This document shows positions 16,446-26,107 of a DNA stretch of 64,000 nt, one piece after another (positions within the stretch are counted from its first letter, which is position 1; every line of letters begins with the position of its first letter). Both the position numbers and the translations under genes were made by a program. The stretch is taken from the NCBI RefSeq assembly GCF_900113285.1, contig NZ_FOOT01000002.1, positions 434,001 through 498,000 on the forward strand, read 5' to 3'. Under the pieces are notes generated by a model. That model searched no databases and was not told the DNA's origin. It worked only from the letters and a program-made list of their open reading frames with translations. The DNA comes from Pontibacter chinhatensis (GTDB lineage Bacteria; Bacteroidota; Bacteroidia; Cytophagales; Hymenobacteraceae).

Positions 16446-16490
16446 CGGGGGTGGGTTTATCGCAACCTGAATTTTATACTTTATACCTTC

Positions 16491-18047
16491 CTAATGCTCA
16501 TTTGCTGAAATAGCCATGCCTTCAAGTGCATTCTTGAAGAGGCCGATTTCCGAGATAGTCGGATTCAGCCTCGACGACTCGATGCGCAGGCGCACTTTGT
16601 TGGTAGTTATCGGCTCGAAGCGGAGCAGGCGCTTGTAACCGATGGTGGTGCCCTCGGTTGCTTTCTGCCACTGGCCGTCTTTCCAGTACTCGAACACAAA
16701 CTTCTCAACGCGCTGCCCTACACTGATATTTTCCTGCAGCATCAGTACATCAAAAGTCTGCGCGCCTTTTAGCTGCAACTCAATTACAGCGGTGGTGTCT
16801 TTCTCGGATTTGGTGGTGAAGTGCGTGTCATACTTGCCGTCGAGCATAGCCTTCTTGTTCTTGCCCGATACCTTCACTTTGGCGCCCTGTGCCAGGTTTT
16901 GGGTAAAGGTATCATCAATGAGCTTTTTCCAGCCCTGAAGCGCCTTCACATCGTTTTCATGGATGAGCCCTCTGGTATCTGGCGGGATGTTGAGCAGGAG
17001 GACGCCGTTGCGGCCCACCGAGCTGTAGTAAATGTCCAGCAGCTTCTCCGGCGACTTTACTTTGTCATCTTCGGCAGGATGGTAGAACCAGCCCGGACGT
17101 ATAGACACGTCGGTTTCAGCCGGGTACCACACCAGCCCCTTGGCGTTGCGGATTTGCTCGCGTCCGCCCAGCACCTCACCGCGCATATCACCGGTAGGCT
17201 TAAAAGCCACTGCCTGCTGCGAGTTCGCCGCCACGGAGTTCTGGTCCAGGTTGTCGGCCGGCACCACGCTCCACTCTGTCTCGCGGCCATAGCCAGTCTC
17301 AGTGCCTACCCAGCGTACGTCCGGACCCATAATGGCGATAGTGGCCGTAGGTTGCAGCTTGCGGATGTGCTGGTACCAGCGGTCAAAATCATATACTTGC
17401 TTCTTCCCGTTCGGTCCTTCGCCGTTGGCGCCGTCAAACCATACTTCGTCTATCTGCCCGTAGTTGGTCAAAAGCTCCGTCAGTTGCTCGATGAACAGGT
17501 CGTTGTAAGCGTCGGAGCCATACACCGGCGAGTTCATATCCCAGGGCGAGAGGTAAACGCCAAAGCCAATGCCATACTCTTTGCAAGCCTCGGCCACGTC
17601 TTTCATCAAATCGCCCTGCCCGTTTTTCCAAGGACTGTTCTTTACCGAGTGCTCCGTAGTGGCCGTCGGCCACAGGCAGAAGCCGTCGTGGTGCTTGGCC
17701 GTCAGAATCACCTGCTTAATGCCGGCTTCCTTAGCCACACGCACCCACTGGCGGGCGTCGAGCTGCGAGGGGTTGAAGATGGCCGGGTCTTCCTTACCGG
17801 TGCCCCACTCGCGGTTGGTAAACGTGTTCACACCGACGTGGAAAAAGGCCGTCAGCTCCAGTTGCTGCCAGCGCAGCTGGCGCGGCGTAGGCACCACATT
17901 GGCTGCCTTACGAATGATATCAGCCTCTGTTTCGCCTGGCTGGATGATAAAGTAGTTAGCCTTTTCGCCTGCCTCCTGAGCAAGAGCCGGTGTTGCGACT
18001 GCTAGCAGAAGAGCAAGAATGCTTGTCGTTATTTTTTTCATTTGCAT
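16491..18047 (-). CDS. GH29 alpha-L-fucosidase, second copy
   Basis: About 518 residues from MQMKKITTSILALLL; the Met two codons later at 18041 is an equally good start. Signal peptide ends near ALAQ. GH29 motifs are LELTAFFHVGVNTFTNREWG, VILTAKHHDGFCLWPT, FGVYLSPWDMNSPVYG and the nucleophile-bearing EVWFDGANGEG. The GANGEG context and compact barrel resemble the alpha-1,3/1,4-specific GH29 group that acts on Lewis-type branches, unlike the enzyme at 7832. This subgroup call is from recall of family members. A C-terminal beta-sandwich (about 385-510) with AKVSGKNKKAMLDGKYDT and FDVLMLQENISVGQRVEKF resembles an F5/8-type domain. The sulfatase start is only about 40 bases upstream, so they share a transcript. 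Confidence 0.92.
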   Translation of the reverse strand: MQMKKITTSILALLLAVATPALAQEAGEKANYFIIQPGETEADIIRKAANVVPTPRQLRWQQLELTAFFHVGVNTFTNREWGTGKEDPAIFNPSQLDARQWVRVAKEAGIKQVILTAKHHDGFCLWPTATTEHSVKNSPWKNGQGDLMKDVAEACKEYGIGFGVYLSPWDMNSPVYGSDAYNDLFIEQLTELLTNYGQIDEVWFDGANGEGPNGKKQVYDFDRWYQHIRKLQPTATIAIMGPDVRWVGTETGYGRETEWSVVPADNLDQNSVAANSQQAVAFKPTGDMRGEVLGGREQIRNAKGLVWYPAETDVSIRPGWFYHPAEDDKVKSPEKLLDIYYSSVGRNGVLLLNIPPDTRGLIHENDVKALQGWKKLIDDTFTQNLAQGAKVKVSGKNKKAMLDGKYDTHFTTKSEKDTTAVIELQLKGAQTFDVLMLQENISVGQRVEKFVFEYWKDGQWQKATEGTTIGYKRLLRFEPITTNKVRLRIESSRLNPTISEIGLFKNALEGMAISANEH

Positions 18048-18080
18048 GTATGGGTAAGAGTTACTTGTAGATGACACTTG

Positions 18081-19616
18081 TCAGTTTATACTTTGCAGCA
18101 CTTCGTCGGGCATAGCCGCCGGCTTTCCTGTGCCCTTGAAGCTGGGCATGGGTGCCTCCCAGGCCCGCAGTTGCTGACCTAATTTGGTGGCCAATTCCTT
18201 CACGCGCTTAGGGTGTTTGGTGACCAGGTCGGTCGTCTCGCCCAGGTCTGTTTTCAGGTTGTAGAGCTCCATTTTGCCGTTGCGCTGGTGGTAAATCAGT
18301 TTCCAGTCGCCTTCGCGGATAGCGCTTTTGTAATTGATGCCGGGGCCATCTTCCTGCGTCCACTTGTTAGGCACGTGCCAGATAAGGGCACGGTCTGCAG
18401 GCTTTTTATAGGGTGATTTCAGCAAAGGCACAACGCTTTGGCCGTCCACGTTTTGCACCAGGTTATACTTTCCCACCTGCGCCATTTCCAGGATAGTTGG
18501 GAAGAAATCCTCGATGATGACAGGCGTGGGATTAACCGAAGCAGGCTTTACCACACCGGGCCATTTCACCAGCATCGGCACCCGGATGCCTCCTTCATAA
18601 ACCGAACCCTTACCAGCCTTGAGCGGTAGGTTTTGCGTGTGGGCTTCGCCCCGACCGGCATAGGCCAGACTCAGGCCGCCGTTGTCGCTCATAAAAAGAA
18701 GTATGGTATTACCGGCCACGCCTTTTTTCTCCAGGTAGTCCAGCACATCACCCAGACTCTTGTCCATACCCTCCACCATACTGGCGTAGATAGCCTCGGT
18801 CTGGGGCAGGCCTGCGTCCAGGTATTTCTGCAAATAGCGCTTGTCCGGGTCGTAAGGGTCGTGCAGGGCAAAGTGCGCCAGGTGCAGGAAAAAGGGCTGC
18901 TGGTTGCGGATGGGCGCCTCCAGGGTTTTCAGGGCCTCCCGCGTGATGGCCTCCGTCAGGTAAGTATCCGAGCCGAAGTACTCGGCCATGTCCGGCACGG
19001 CGTGGATGTCGTAGGGCTTGCCCTGGATGTTGCCATAGTTCTGCTCGCCCAGGTAGCTGAGTGGGCGGCCCGCTACGTGTCCGGCCACATTCACGATGAA
19101 GCCCAGGTTGTAAGGGTTAGCCCCCGGCGTGCCCGGCGTGGCCCAATGCCCCTTACCAACATGGATGGTCATATAGCCGGCCTCGTTGAGCAGCTGCGGC
19201 AAAGGCCTGGCATGTACCGTATGCGGCAGGCCCGCTACCGGACTCAGCCCATACTTGTTCCAGGGGGCAACATCCAGCTGCTCATCCGGCGTGTCGGAGT
19301 TTCGGTCCTTGAAGGGCATGGTCCAGTTCGTCACGCCATGGTGCGCTGCGTTCATTCCCGTCATCATACTTACCCGCGAGGGCGTGCAGACCGGCGCGGC
19401 ATAAGCATTCGTAAACTTCATCCCCTCCCGGGCCAGGCGCTCCATGTTAGGCGTGTGGTAACGCTTGTTCAGCGGGTATACTTTGCCGGCAAAGGGCACC
19501 GAGGTATCCATCCAACCCATATCATCAACCAGAAACACCACAATGTTAGGCCGCTGCTGCGCCTGGGTGGCCAGGGCAGCAAGTATAAGGGTGATGCATA
19601 CAAAGAGTCTCTTCAT
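18081..19616 (-). CDS. Type I sulfatase, formylglycine-dependent
   Basis: A 511-residue exported sulfatase of the alkaline phosphatase superfamily, signal peptide ending at TQAQ20. The Cys to be converted to formylglycine is C77 in PVCTPSRVSMMTG. Metal ligands include the DD in FLVDDMGW (31-32) and the DNG of FMSDNGGLSLAYAGRGEAH. The GKGHWAT segment carries the usual active-site Lys and His. It should remove O-sulfate from a sugar; which position cannot be told. It is the first gene of a tight pair with the GH29 downstream, suggesting action on sulfated fucosylated termini such as sulfo-Lewis structures (inference). Confidence 0.92.
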   Translation of the reverse strand: MKRLFVCITLILAALATQAQQRPNIVVFLVDDMGWMDTSVPFAGKVYPLNKRYHTPNMERLAREGMKFTNAYAAPVCTPSRVSMMTGMNAAHHGVTNWTMPFKDRNSDTPDEQLDVAPWNKYGLSPVAGLPHTVHARPLPQLLNEAGYMTIHVGKGHWATPGTPGANPYNLGFIVNVAGHVAGRPLSYLGEQNYGNIQGKPYDIHAVPDMAEYFGSDTYLTEAITREALKTLEAPIRNQQPFFLHLAHFALHDPYDPDKRYLQKYLDAGLPQTEAIYASMVEGMDKSLGDVLDYLEKKGVAGNTILLFMSDNGGLSLAYAGRGEAHTQNLPLKAGKGSVYEGGIRVPMLVKWPGVVKPASVNPTPVIIEDFFPTILEMAQVGKYNLVQNVDGQSVVPLLKSPYKKPADRALIWHVPNKWTQEDGPGINYKSAIREGDWKLIYHQRNGKMELYNLKTDLGETTDLVTKHPKRVKELATKLGQQLRAWEAPMPSFKGTGKPAAMPDEVLQSIN

Positions 19617-19707
19617 GTTTAACTATGTAAAGCGCAGGTGAAGTACACATCACCTCCTTACTGCTTTCCTGCCGGTTTCTCTTAAATATAGATGATAACG
19701 CGACGCT

Positions 19708-21405
19708 CTAATTCACCGGCTTTTGTACCACCTCCCGGTTACCCTCATGCGTGCGGCTTTGGTAGTATTGCCGGTGGAAGCGAATGCCTTTCGCCTCCCA
19801 CCCCGGAAAATGCCAGCTGTTCAGGCGGTTCACAAAACTGTTAAAATCTTTCTTCTCCAGCGGTGTCCAGAGGGCTTCGGCAAGGGCCGGCATGCGCGGC
19901 AGGAGCAGGTACTCCAGGTGCTCTACCGAGGAGACAAATTCAGTCCAGATGGCAAACTGCCCGCCCAGCACAAGCTTGCGCTCTTCTGCTGTTAACTCTT
20001 CCGGGTGCGGGTTGTACTTGTACACTTTCTCCAGCGTGTTAATGGAGTACCTGGCTGCAAAGGGCTCGCCTTCCGGGCCGGCCTGGTAGCGGTTAAAATA
20101 AAGCGGGTCGCTGGGTGTCATCACCACGTTGTGCCCCTGTTTGGCAGCAGCAATGCCGCCTTTTTCGCCGCGCCAGCTCATCACGGTAGCAGTCGGGGCC
20201 AGGCCGCCTTCCAGAATCTCGTCCCAGCCCAGGAGCTTTTTGTTGTGCGCCAGCAGGTATTGCTCCATGCGTTTGATGAAGTAGCTCTGCAGCTCCTCTT
20301 CGTTCTTTAATCCTTCTGCCGCCATGCGTGCCTGGCAGCGCGGGCACTTCTTCCAATAAGATTTGTCCACCTCGTCGCCGCCAATGTGCACGTACTCGGA
20401 TGGGAAAATCGCCATGACCTCCTGCAGCACGTCCTGCAAAAACAGGAAAGCGCTGTCGTTGCCGGCGCAGTAATTCAGGTTCACCTGCAAGGGGTCTATC
20501 ACGCCGTTCCAAAGCGCGGAGTTGGGCGCCTGTTGCTGGTGCCGCTCGCAGGAAAACTCCGGGTAAGCCGTGAGCGCCGCGCCGGAGTGGCCGGGAATAT
20601 CAATTTCAGGAATCACGGTAATGTTGCGCGCCATGGCATAGGCCACCACCTCTTTAGCCTGCTCCTGGGTATAGTAGCCGCCGTAAGTATAAGGTTTGCC
20701 GGTTAGAGGCTGCTGGTAGGTAGAATCCTTTTTATAGTATACACTGCCCGGAATCTCCTGGCGCCAGGCACCTACGGAAGTTAATTTCGGGTACTTCTTG
20801 ATTTCCAGCCGCCAGCCCTCGTTGTCGGTCAGGTGCCAGTGGAAAGTGTTCATCTTGTAGAGGGCCAGCAGGTCGATGAATTCCTTGATGGCTTCCACTG
20901 TATAGAAATGGCGGCTCACGTCCAGCATCATGCCGCGCCAGCCGAAGCGTGGCTCGTCCGTGATTTCCATGGCCGGCACCTGCAGCGCCTGGTTGGTGCG
21001 CACGGCAGGCAGCGTCTGTATCAGCGACTGCAGTCCGTAAAATACCCCAGCCCTGGTACTGCCCTGAATCAGAATAGCTTCCGGCGATACGTTCAACCTG
21101 TACCCTTCCGCTCCCAGGTCTGCCATACTTGTCAGCTCAAACCGGATGGCTTTTGCCTTCTTTTTATTCAGGGGCAAGGTATAGCCGGACACCTCTTTTA
21201 CATGGTTGGCAAAGTATGCGGCCAGGGCGGCTAGCTCTTTGTTCCCCCGCTTAAACTGGATGGAGGTTTGCGCATCAAGTATAAAATAGCCCTCCTTCAG
21301 TTCCAGGCTAACCGGCTGCGGAATAATATTCACCTGCTGCGCCTGCAGCGGAAGTATAAGCCCGAGCAGAAAGTATAAAACCAGTAGGGTTGGCCTGTTT
21401 TTCAT
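19708..21405 (-). CDS. GH20 beta-hexosaminidase, minimal form
   Basis: A 565-residue secreted enzyme with a signal peptide ending at LQAQQ. It has a GH20b N-terminal domain (about 25-150) and a barrel (about 154-520) with FHWHLTDNEGWRLEIKKYP and the catalytic pair D344-E345 in YVHIGGDEVDKSYW. It lacks the C-terminal binding domains of the paralogues at 5250 and 13728. Its sequence is closest to the 13728 enzyme, sharing LPAVRTNxALQVPAM, GWDEILEGGLAPxATVMSWRGE and YFxRYQAGPEGEPxA, so the two are probably locus-internal duplicates. Spacers are 91 bases to the sulfatase downstream and 220 upstream. Confidence 0.93.
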   Translation of the reverse strand: MKNRPTLLVLYFLLGLILPLQAQQVNIIPQPVSLELKEGYFILDAQTSIQFKRGNKELAALAAYFANHVKEVSGYTLPLNKKKAKAIRFELTSMADLGAEGYRLNVSPEAILIQGSTRAGVFYGLQSLIQTLPAVRTNQALQVPAMEITDEPRFGWRGMMLDVSRHFYTVEAIKEFIDLLALYKMNTFHWHLTDNEGWRLEIKKYPKLTSVGAWRQEIPGSVYYKKDSTYQQPLTGKPYTYGGYYTQEQAKEVVAYAMARNITVIPEIDIPGHSGAALTAYPEFSCERHQQQAPNSALWNGVIDPLQVNLNYCAGNDSAFLFLQDVLQEVMAIFPSEYVHIGGDEVDKSYWKKCPRCQARMAAEGLKNEEELQSYFIKRMEQYLLAHNKKLLGWDEILEGGLAPTATVMSWRGEKGGIAAAKQGHNVVMTPSDPLYFNRYQAGPEGEPFAARYSINTLEKVYKYNPHPEELTAEERKLVLGGQFAIWTEFVSSVEHLEYLLLPRMPALAEALWTPLEKKDFNSFVNRLNSWHFPGWEAKGIRFHRQYYQSRTHEGNREVVQKPVN

Positions 21406-21442
21406 GTGGTGTAGGGTAAGCTAAAAGTATAAATCCGTTTCT

Positions 21443-21618
21443 GGACAAAGGACTTTTTTGACAAAGGACAAAGGGTGATTAAAGTGTAAAAGTTGCGAAT
21501 AGCCTGGCCTTTCGGTAGCCTGTCATCCCCCTACCCCCTTCCAAGGGGGACATCGGTATGCTGCAACTATACTTAGTATATCCCTTGTCTTTTGTCCTTT
21601 GTCAAAAAATCCTTTGTC
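21443..21618. repeat. Long inverted repeat around a GC hairpin
   Basis: The left arm at 21443-21475 and right arm at 21582-21618 are inverted copies built on GACAAAGGA, a T-run and GACAAAGGACAAA. The 106-base core carries CCCCCTT/AAGGGGG (21534-21549) and a TATACTT copy. It fills the spacer between two GH20 genes. It looks like a small non-autonomous inverted-repeat element, but I see no target-site duplication. Confidence 0.65.
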
Positions 21619-21625
21619 TAAAAAA

Positions 21626-23257
21626 TTACTGGTTCTTCTTTTGTTCTTCCGCGTCTGAAAGCGGGGCGAAATGGATGCCCCTAGCCTCCCATACTTTCAA
21701 CAGCGGCAGCAGGGCCTGCCGGAACTGCTCGTAGTTCTTGTTCTGTGGCTGCGTCCAGCCTACTTCGGCATAAGCAGCCAGGCGCGGAAACAACTGGTAG
21801 TGCATCTCGCCGCGCGTCGGAATCCACTCGCTCCACATCTGAGAGCCGGTGCCGATGATGTTCTTATGGTATTCTTTGGCCAGCTCCTGCGGAATCGGGT
21901 CAAAGCTGTAGGCTTTCTGCAACGGGATTGAACGGTAGTCATAGTCCAGGTAGGTCATCGAGTGCAGCGAGTTCACCAGCTGGTAGCCTTTGGAGGCAGC
22001 CTGCTTAATTAGCTCCACGTCGCCCTTCCAGAAGTGCACCACCACGTTTTTGGCCAGCTCGGTCTCAGCGTCGGCGTCTGCTTTTTTCTCCTCAAAATCC
22101 GGGTGGATGTTGATGCCCATGATTTCATTCCAGCCCATCATGCGGCGGCCGTTCTGCTCAATGTACTTCGAGATGTTGTTGGTGAAATGCACCTGCAAAT
22201 CGGCGTAGGTCTTAATGCCGTGCTCCTTCATGTAAGCGTTTACCTTCTCCGATTTCTCCCATGCCTCATACCCTACTTCATCCCCGCCAATGTGAATTAC
22301 CTTGGAAGGAAACAGCGCGAACACCTCCTGCAGCACGTCCTGGAGGAACTCCTGCACTTTCGGGTTGGTCACGTCGTAGATGTCGTAGAAGCGGCCGAAT
22401 TTTACCGGTACCTCAATCTTCTGATTTTCTGTGCCCAACCAAGGGTAAGCGGCAATGGCAGCGCTGGCGTGGCCCGGCATCTCGATTTCCGGCACCACGT
22501 TTATGTGGCGCTCGGCAGCATAGGCTACGAGTTCTTTGATTTCTTCCTGGGTATAGAACCCGCTGTGCGGCTCCCCGGACTGCTTGTTGCTGTTCCACTT
22601 CTTCTCGCCAACGGCCGTGCTCTTTCTAACCGAGCCAATCTCCGTCAGTTTCGGGTATTTCTTGATCTCGATGCGCCAGCCCTGGTCGTCCACCAAATGC
22701 CAGTGGAAAGTGTTCATCTTCAGGCGGGCCATCTCATCCAGCAGCAGCTTTACCTCCTCTTTTCCTTTAAAGTGACGGGCCTCATCCAGGTGCAGGGCGC
22801 GCCACTCGAAACGGGGAACGTCTTCGATGGCAACGGCAGGCATAAATTTGCCTTCAGAAGTATGGATAGCCTGCAGCAAGCTCTGGATGCCGTAATGGAT
22901 ACCCGCTTCCGTGGCCGCCTTGATGGTTACCTGTGTTGGCGTGGCAGTCAGTCTATACCCTTCTTTGCCCAGGTCTTTGGACAGCTTTTTATCCAGCTCC
23001 AGGCTGATGGTGTTCTTCTTTCCTTTGCCGGCATTGGTTGACAGGTTCAATTTATACTTCTCCTGCAAGGCGTTTTTCAGGAAAGCAGCTTCCTTCTCTG
23101 CCCCGGAAGTATACTGAATGGTTTTAGCGTTACTAAGGGTAAACTGCCCTTTTGCCAGCTCTATTTTGTTGGGCCTTGGGATGATGTTCAGGCCCTGCGC
23201 ACCGGTATCGAAGGCGGCGATGCAAACCAGGAGGATTAGGTAAAAGAGTTTCTTCAT
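21626..23257 (-). CDS. GH20 beta-hexosaminidase, divergent paralogue
   Basis: A 543-residue secreted enzyme; the signal peptide ends near FDTGAQG. GH20b domain about 23-145, barrel about 150-520, with FHWHLVDDQGWRIEIKKYP and the catalytic pair D326-E327 in VIHIGGDEVGYEAWE. It diverges from the other three: WRALHLDEARHFKGKEEV replaces WRGMHLDVSRHF, and the DAVVMFW/TVMSWRG strand becomes NVVVHFWKGDVEL, implying a different subsite. No added domains. The GH84 gene lies 70 bases upstream on the same strand, so a shared transcript is likely. Confidence 0.92.
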   Translation of the reverse strand: MKKLFYLILLVCIAAFDTGAQGLNIIPRPNKIELAKGQFTLSNAKTIQYTSGAEKEAAFLKNALQEKYKLNLSTNAGKGKKNTISLELDKKLSKDLGKEGYRLTATPTQVTIKAATEAGIHYGIQSLLQAIHTSEGKFMPAVAIEDVPRFEWRALHLDEARHFKGKEEVKLLLDEMARLKMNTFHWHLVDDQGWRIEIKKYPKLTEIGSVRKSTAVGEKKWNSNKQSGEPHSGFYTQEEIKELVAYAAERHINVVPEIEMPGHASAAIAAYPWLGTENQKIEVPVKFGRFYDIYDVTNPKVQEFLQDVLQEVFALFPSKVIHIGGDEVGYEAWEKSEKVNAYMKEHGIKTYADLQVHFTNNISKYIEQNGRRMMGWNEIMGINIHPDFEEKKADADAETELAKNVVVHFWKGDVELIKQAASKGYQLVNSLHSMTYLDYDYRSIPLQKAYSFDPIPQELAKEYHKNIIGTGSQMWSEWIPTRGEMHYQLFPRLAAYAEVGWTQPQNKNYEQFRQALLPLLKVWEARGIHFAPLSDAEEQKKNQ

Positions 23258-23327
23258 AAGAGAGAATTTATCAAAGGTATAGGTTGCTTGCTGTATTGTC
23301 AGGTTGATTTCAACGTATGATTCCGGC

Positions 23328-25850
23328 TTAGCTGGCCGGCTCCTGCTTTACCAGTTCGTAGATGCGCACTGGCTGCTGGCTTTCCGTGGCGAAAGTTAGC
23401 TTCGATACATTTTTCAGTTTGCTGCTATCCAGCTCGATGTAGGGGCGGTTGCCGCTGTAAATGGTCTGCTGCCTTCCGTTTCGGCCAGGTGCGGTGATGG
23501 TATACTTGGCGCCGTCGTTCTTTAAAAGTATCACGAGGCCTGCTCCCCTCAGCTCCTTAGGCAGTGTAACCGTTACCGGCTGCTGGCTCGTGAGCGTTTG
23601 GTAGGTGTTTATACTTTTGTCGTGGGCAAAAACAGACTCGTTCGCGCCGGCTGCCGGCTTCACCTCCAGGCGAAACTCCTTCAGGTAAAAGTTCTGGCGT
23701 TTGTCGGAGGCGTTGCGGAAGCGCACATACGTTATACTTTGGTCGGCAAGGTTTATACTTCCTTTGCCGCGCTCTGCGGTGGCTTCGGCTTTCGTCCACA
23801 CTTTGCCGTCTTTGGAGGTTTCGAAAACACCCCAGCTCAGCAGGTCGTTGTTGCTCAGGTTAAAGTATAAAGCCTGCGCCTGCAGTGCCGCAGACGGTTT
23901 TAGACCAATGTACTCGGCGCTATCCAGGTAGGCTACCTCCAGCATAGGCGAATAAGCAATCCCCTTGTTGTTCACCAGCAGCGGTTGGTTCGCCAATCGC
24001 TGGGATTGGCTATAGCTGGCAGAGGCGTCGGCACTGGCTATATTTTGGTTACCGCCCAGGAAGTGGTTCCCGGTAATTTTGAAGACTTCCTCCACAAAAG
24101 GCGTCAGCACCAGCGAGCCGGTTTTAACACCTGGTTGGTAGGGGTTCAGGTTCAGCGTGGCATCCACCGTCGCCATACTATCCAACACAGCCTCTACACG
24201 CAGGTAGTTTGCCCAGGCAGCGGCAGGGTTCAGGTTGATGCGACTGTCCACCATATCCAGCGTATGAGTACCGGCTTTGCCCAGCAGCTCAAACTGAAGC
24301 AGCCATGGCTCCAGTTGCTCTACCAGACGCTTGTTCTGGCTCTTGCTTCTAATTTCGGCAGGGGCCTTGGCTATACGTTCAAACTCCTGCTTTAGCCTGC
24401 TCACTTCCGCCACTGAAGGGTGCAGCCCGTCTCTGTAAGTCTCCAGGAAAGTATGGATGTAGGGCTTTATCTCCACCGACTCATCGCGGCGGTAGCGGTG
24501 CCCGTTAGGGCCAGGGTCGCTGTTATGGGCGTTGAAGGTGCGGAAAGCCTCCGGCGCCTCCGGCATCACATACTGGTTGGCTGCTTCCCAGGCCTGCTGC
24601 GGGTCATAGGTTTTCATGTTCCAGCTATACAGAGCCACGCCAAAAATCGCCACCTTCGAAGCCTCGGCCTTGTCCATCGGGTTGGTCACAAAGCCCGACA
24701 TATCGTGCACCGCCTCAGTATCGATGCCATAAGAAGGCCCCATCAACAAGTGGTTGCGCACGTAGTCGCTCACTGGGAAATTCCACCACACATAGGCCGG
24801 CCGCTGGATGCGCTTGTTCACCCACTCCAGTCCTTCTTTGGTGATGTCATGTACCACGGTGTTGCCTGTCCACATCACGTGGATGGCCGGGTCGAGCTGT
24901 TCGCCCAGGATGTCCAGGTAGGTACCCGGCTCTTTGTTCGCCCAACCCTTGTTGTATTCGGTCGGGCACATAATCAGCGGGGCTACGTCTTTTTTCTGGT
25001 TGATGAACTGCCGCTGGATGAAGTTGAGCATATTCGCCTGCATTTTGGCATCCGTTCCGGCACCCGAGATATCGTCGAAGAAGACGGCAAAGGCGCGCAC
25101 GCCCAGGTCATACATCTGGTTAAACTTGGTGATGATGGCGCTGCTGTCGGCCTGGTTCCACTGGATGTCTTTACCTGGATGGATGGCCCACACGAAATCC
25201 ACTTTGTTACGTTTTGCTTCCTGTACCACCTCTTTTAGCTGCTGCCCCTCCTGCTCGGGGTATGGCTTGCGCCAGTTCGGGGAGGAGTGGTAGGGGTCGT
25301 CCTTGGGACCGTAGATGTAGGTGTTCAGTTTGAGTTTGCCGTAAAAGCGTAGCTGCTCCAGTCGGTCCTGGTGGCTCCAGGGCTCACCGTAGAAGCCTTC
25401 CACCGTACCGCGATAGGCCACATCCGGGTAGTCGGTGATGGTAGCCTCGGGCAAGGTTATACTTCCGTCGGCCCCTTGCTGCACCAACTGCGACAGCGTC
25501 TGCACGGCGTAGAAAACCCCACGCTCGTCAGGAGCTTCTATACTTATCCCTTCCGGCTTCACCTCCAGCTTATAGGCACCCGAGCGCTGCAGCGGCCCCT
25601 CCTCCTTCTTCAGTTTCTTTACCTTCAGCGGCAGCGATTTTCCTTTTCCCTCTACTGGCACAATGGTACTAAGCAACTCTAGAGTTGCCGGGTCCTTTTT
25701 CAGGCCACTTACCTTGTAATAGTAGGCTGGCGTGAAACGCTGTTGGCTGATACTTGCCTGCTGCGGCTGCGGCACAATTTGCTGCGCCGTCGCAGCGAAG
25801 GAAATAAGAAGTATAAATGCAGCCAGGCTGCGTTGGAAAAGGGTGATCAT
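23328..25850 (-). CDS. GH84 beta-N-acetylglucosaminidase
   Basis: An 840-residue exported enzyme, signal peptide ending at TAQQ. An N-terminal GH20b-type domain (about 24-140) precedes the GH84 barrel (about 142-430): YRGTVEGFYGEPWSHQDRLEQLRFYGKLKLNTYIYGPKDDPYH-type sequence near 146-187, and the catalytic Asp pair D259-D260 in FAVFFDDISG. GH84 uses substrate-assisted retention to remove beta-GlcNAc, and family members include O-GlcNAcases and mu-toxin. The region after about 445 resembles the family's helical post-catalytic domain, and the C-terminal 250 residues are beta-rich, with FYLKEFRLEV suggesting an F5/8-like fold. In this locus it adds a fifth hexosaminidase to four GH20s. Confidence 0.93.
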   Translation of the reverse strand: MITLFQRSLAAFILLISFAATAQQIVPQPQQASISQQRFTPAYYYKVSGLKKDPATLELLSTIVPVEGKGKSLPLKVKKLKKEEGPLQRSGAYKLEVKPEGISIEAPDERGVFYAVQTLSQLVQQGADGSITLPEATITDYPDVAYRGTVEGFYGEPWSHQDRLEQLRFYGKLKLNTYIYGPKDDPYHSSPNWRKPYPEQEGQQLKEVVQEAKRNKVDFVWAIHPGKDIQWNQADSSAIITKFNQMYDLGVRAFAVFFDDISGAGTDAKMQANMLNFIQRQFINQKKDVAPLIMCPTEYNKGWANKEPGTYLDILGEQLDPAIHVMWTGNTVVHDITKEGLEWVNKRIQRPAYVWWNFPVSDYVRNHLLMGPSYGIDTEAVHDMSGFVTNPMDKAEASKVAIFGVALYSWNMKTYDPQQAWEAANQYVMPEAPEAFRTFNAHNSDPGPNGHRYRRDESVEIKPYIHTFLETYRDGLHPSVAEVSRLKQEFERIAKAPAEIRSKSQNKRLVEQLEPWLLQFELLGKAGTHTLDMVDSRINLNPAAAWANYLRVEAVLDSMATVDATLNLNPYQPGVKTGSLVLTPFVEEVFKITGNHFLGGNQNIASADASASYSQSQRLANQPLLVNNKGIAYSPMLEVAYLDSAEYIGLKPSAALQAQALYFNLSNNDLLSWGVFETSKDGKVWTKAEATAERGKGSINLADQSITYVRFRNASDKRQNFYLKEFRLEVKPAAGANESVFAHDKSINTYQTLTSQQPVTVTLPKELRGAGLVILLKNDGAKYTITAPGRNGRQQTIYSGNRPYIELDSSKLKNVSKLTFATESQQPVRIYELVKQEPAS

Positions 25851-25925
25851 TATGGTGTAGTTTGTTGCTATTGGTCTCTCCTGACTTAGAAAGGTCAGGA
25901 GAGATTATACTTTTATTCTTTACTT

Positions 25926-26050
25926 GGCGCAAGTTTTAAACTTGTGCCTTGGTATGATGTCGAGTTTGTAACCCGACTGGGCCGGCCTGTCCCGGGCGCA
26001 GTCTCGGGGAGGCCCAACTATTGCCGGTCACAAGCGAGGACGCTCGCGCC
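25926..26050 (+). repeat. Covarying hairpin module, third copy
   Basis: 25926-25948: GGCGCAAGTT and AACTTGTGCC around TTA. 25959-25977: GTCGAGTT and AACCCGAC around TGT, one wobble. TGGGCC (25978-25983) and GGCCCA (26011-26016) flank an enlarged 27-base loop. The last hairpin, 26027-26050, carries AGGA as its loop. Element order equals the copy at 16305, with changed stem sequences that still pair. This and the next entry fill the 356-base spacer upstream of a sulfatase. Confidence 0.8.
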
Positions 26051-26107
26051 ATAAGTATAATTGTCTTTGTACCTCGCCTGCTGTTGGCAAAGCCTCCTGC
26101 CACTGTT

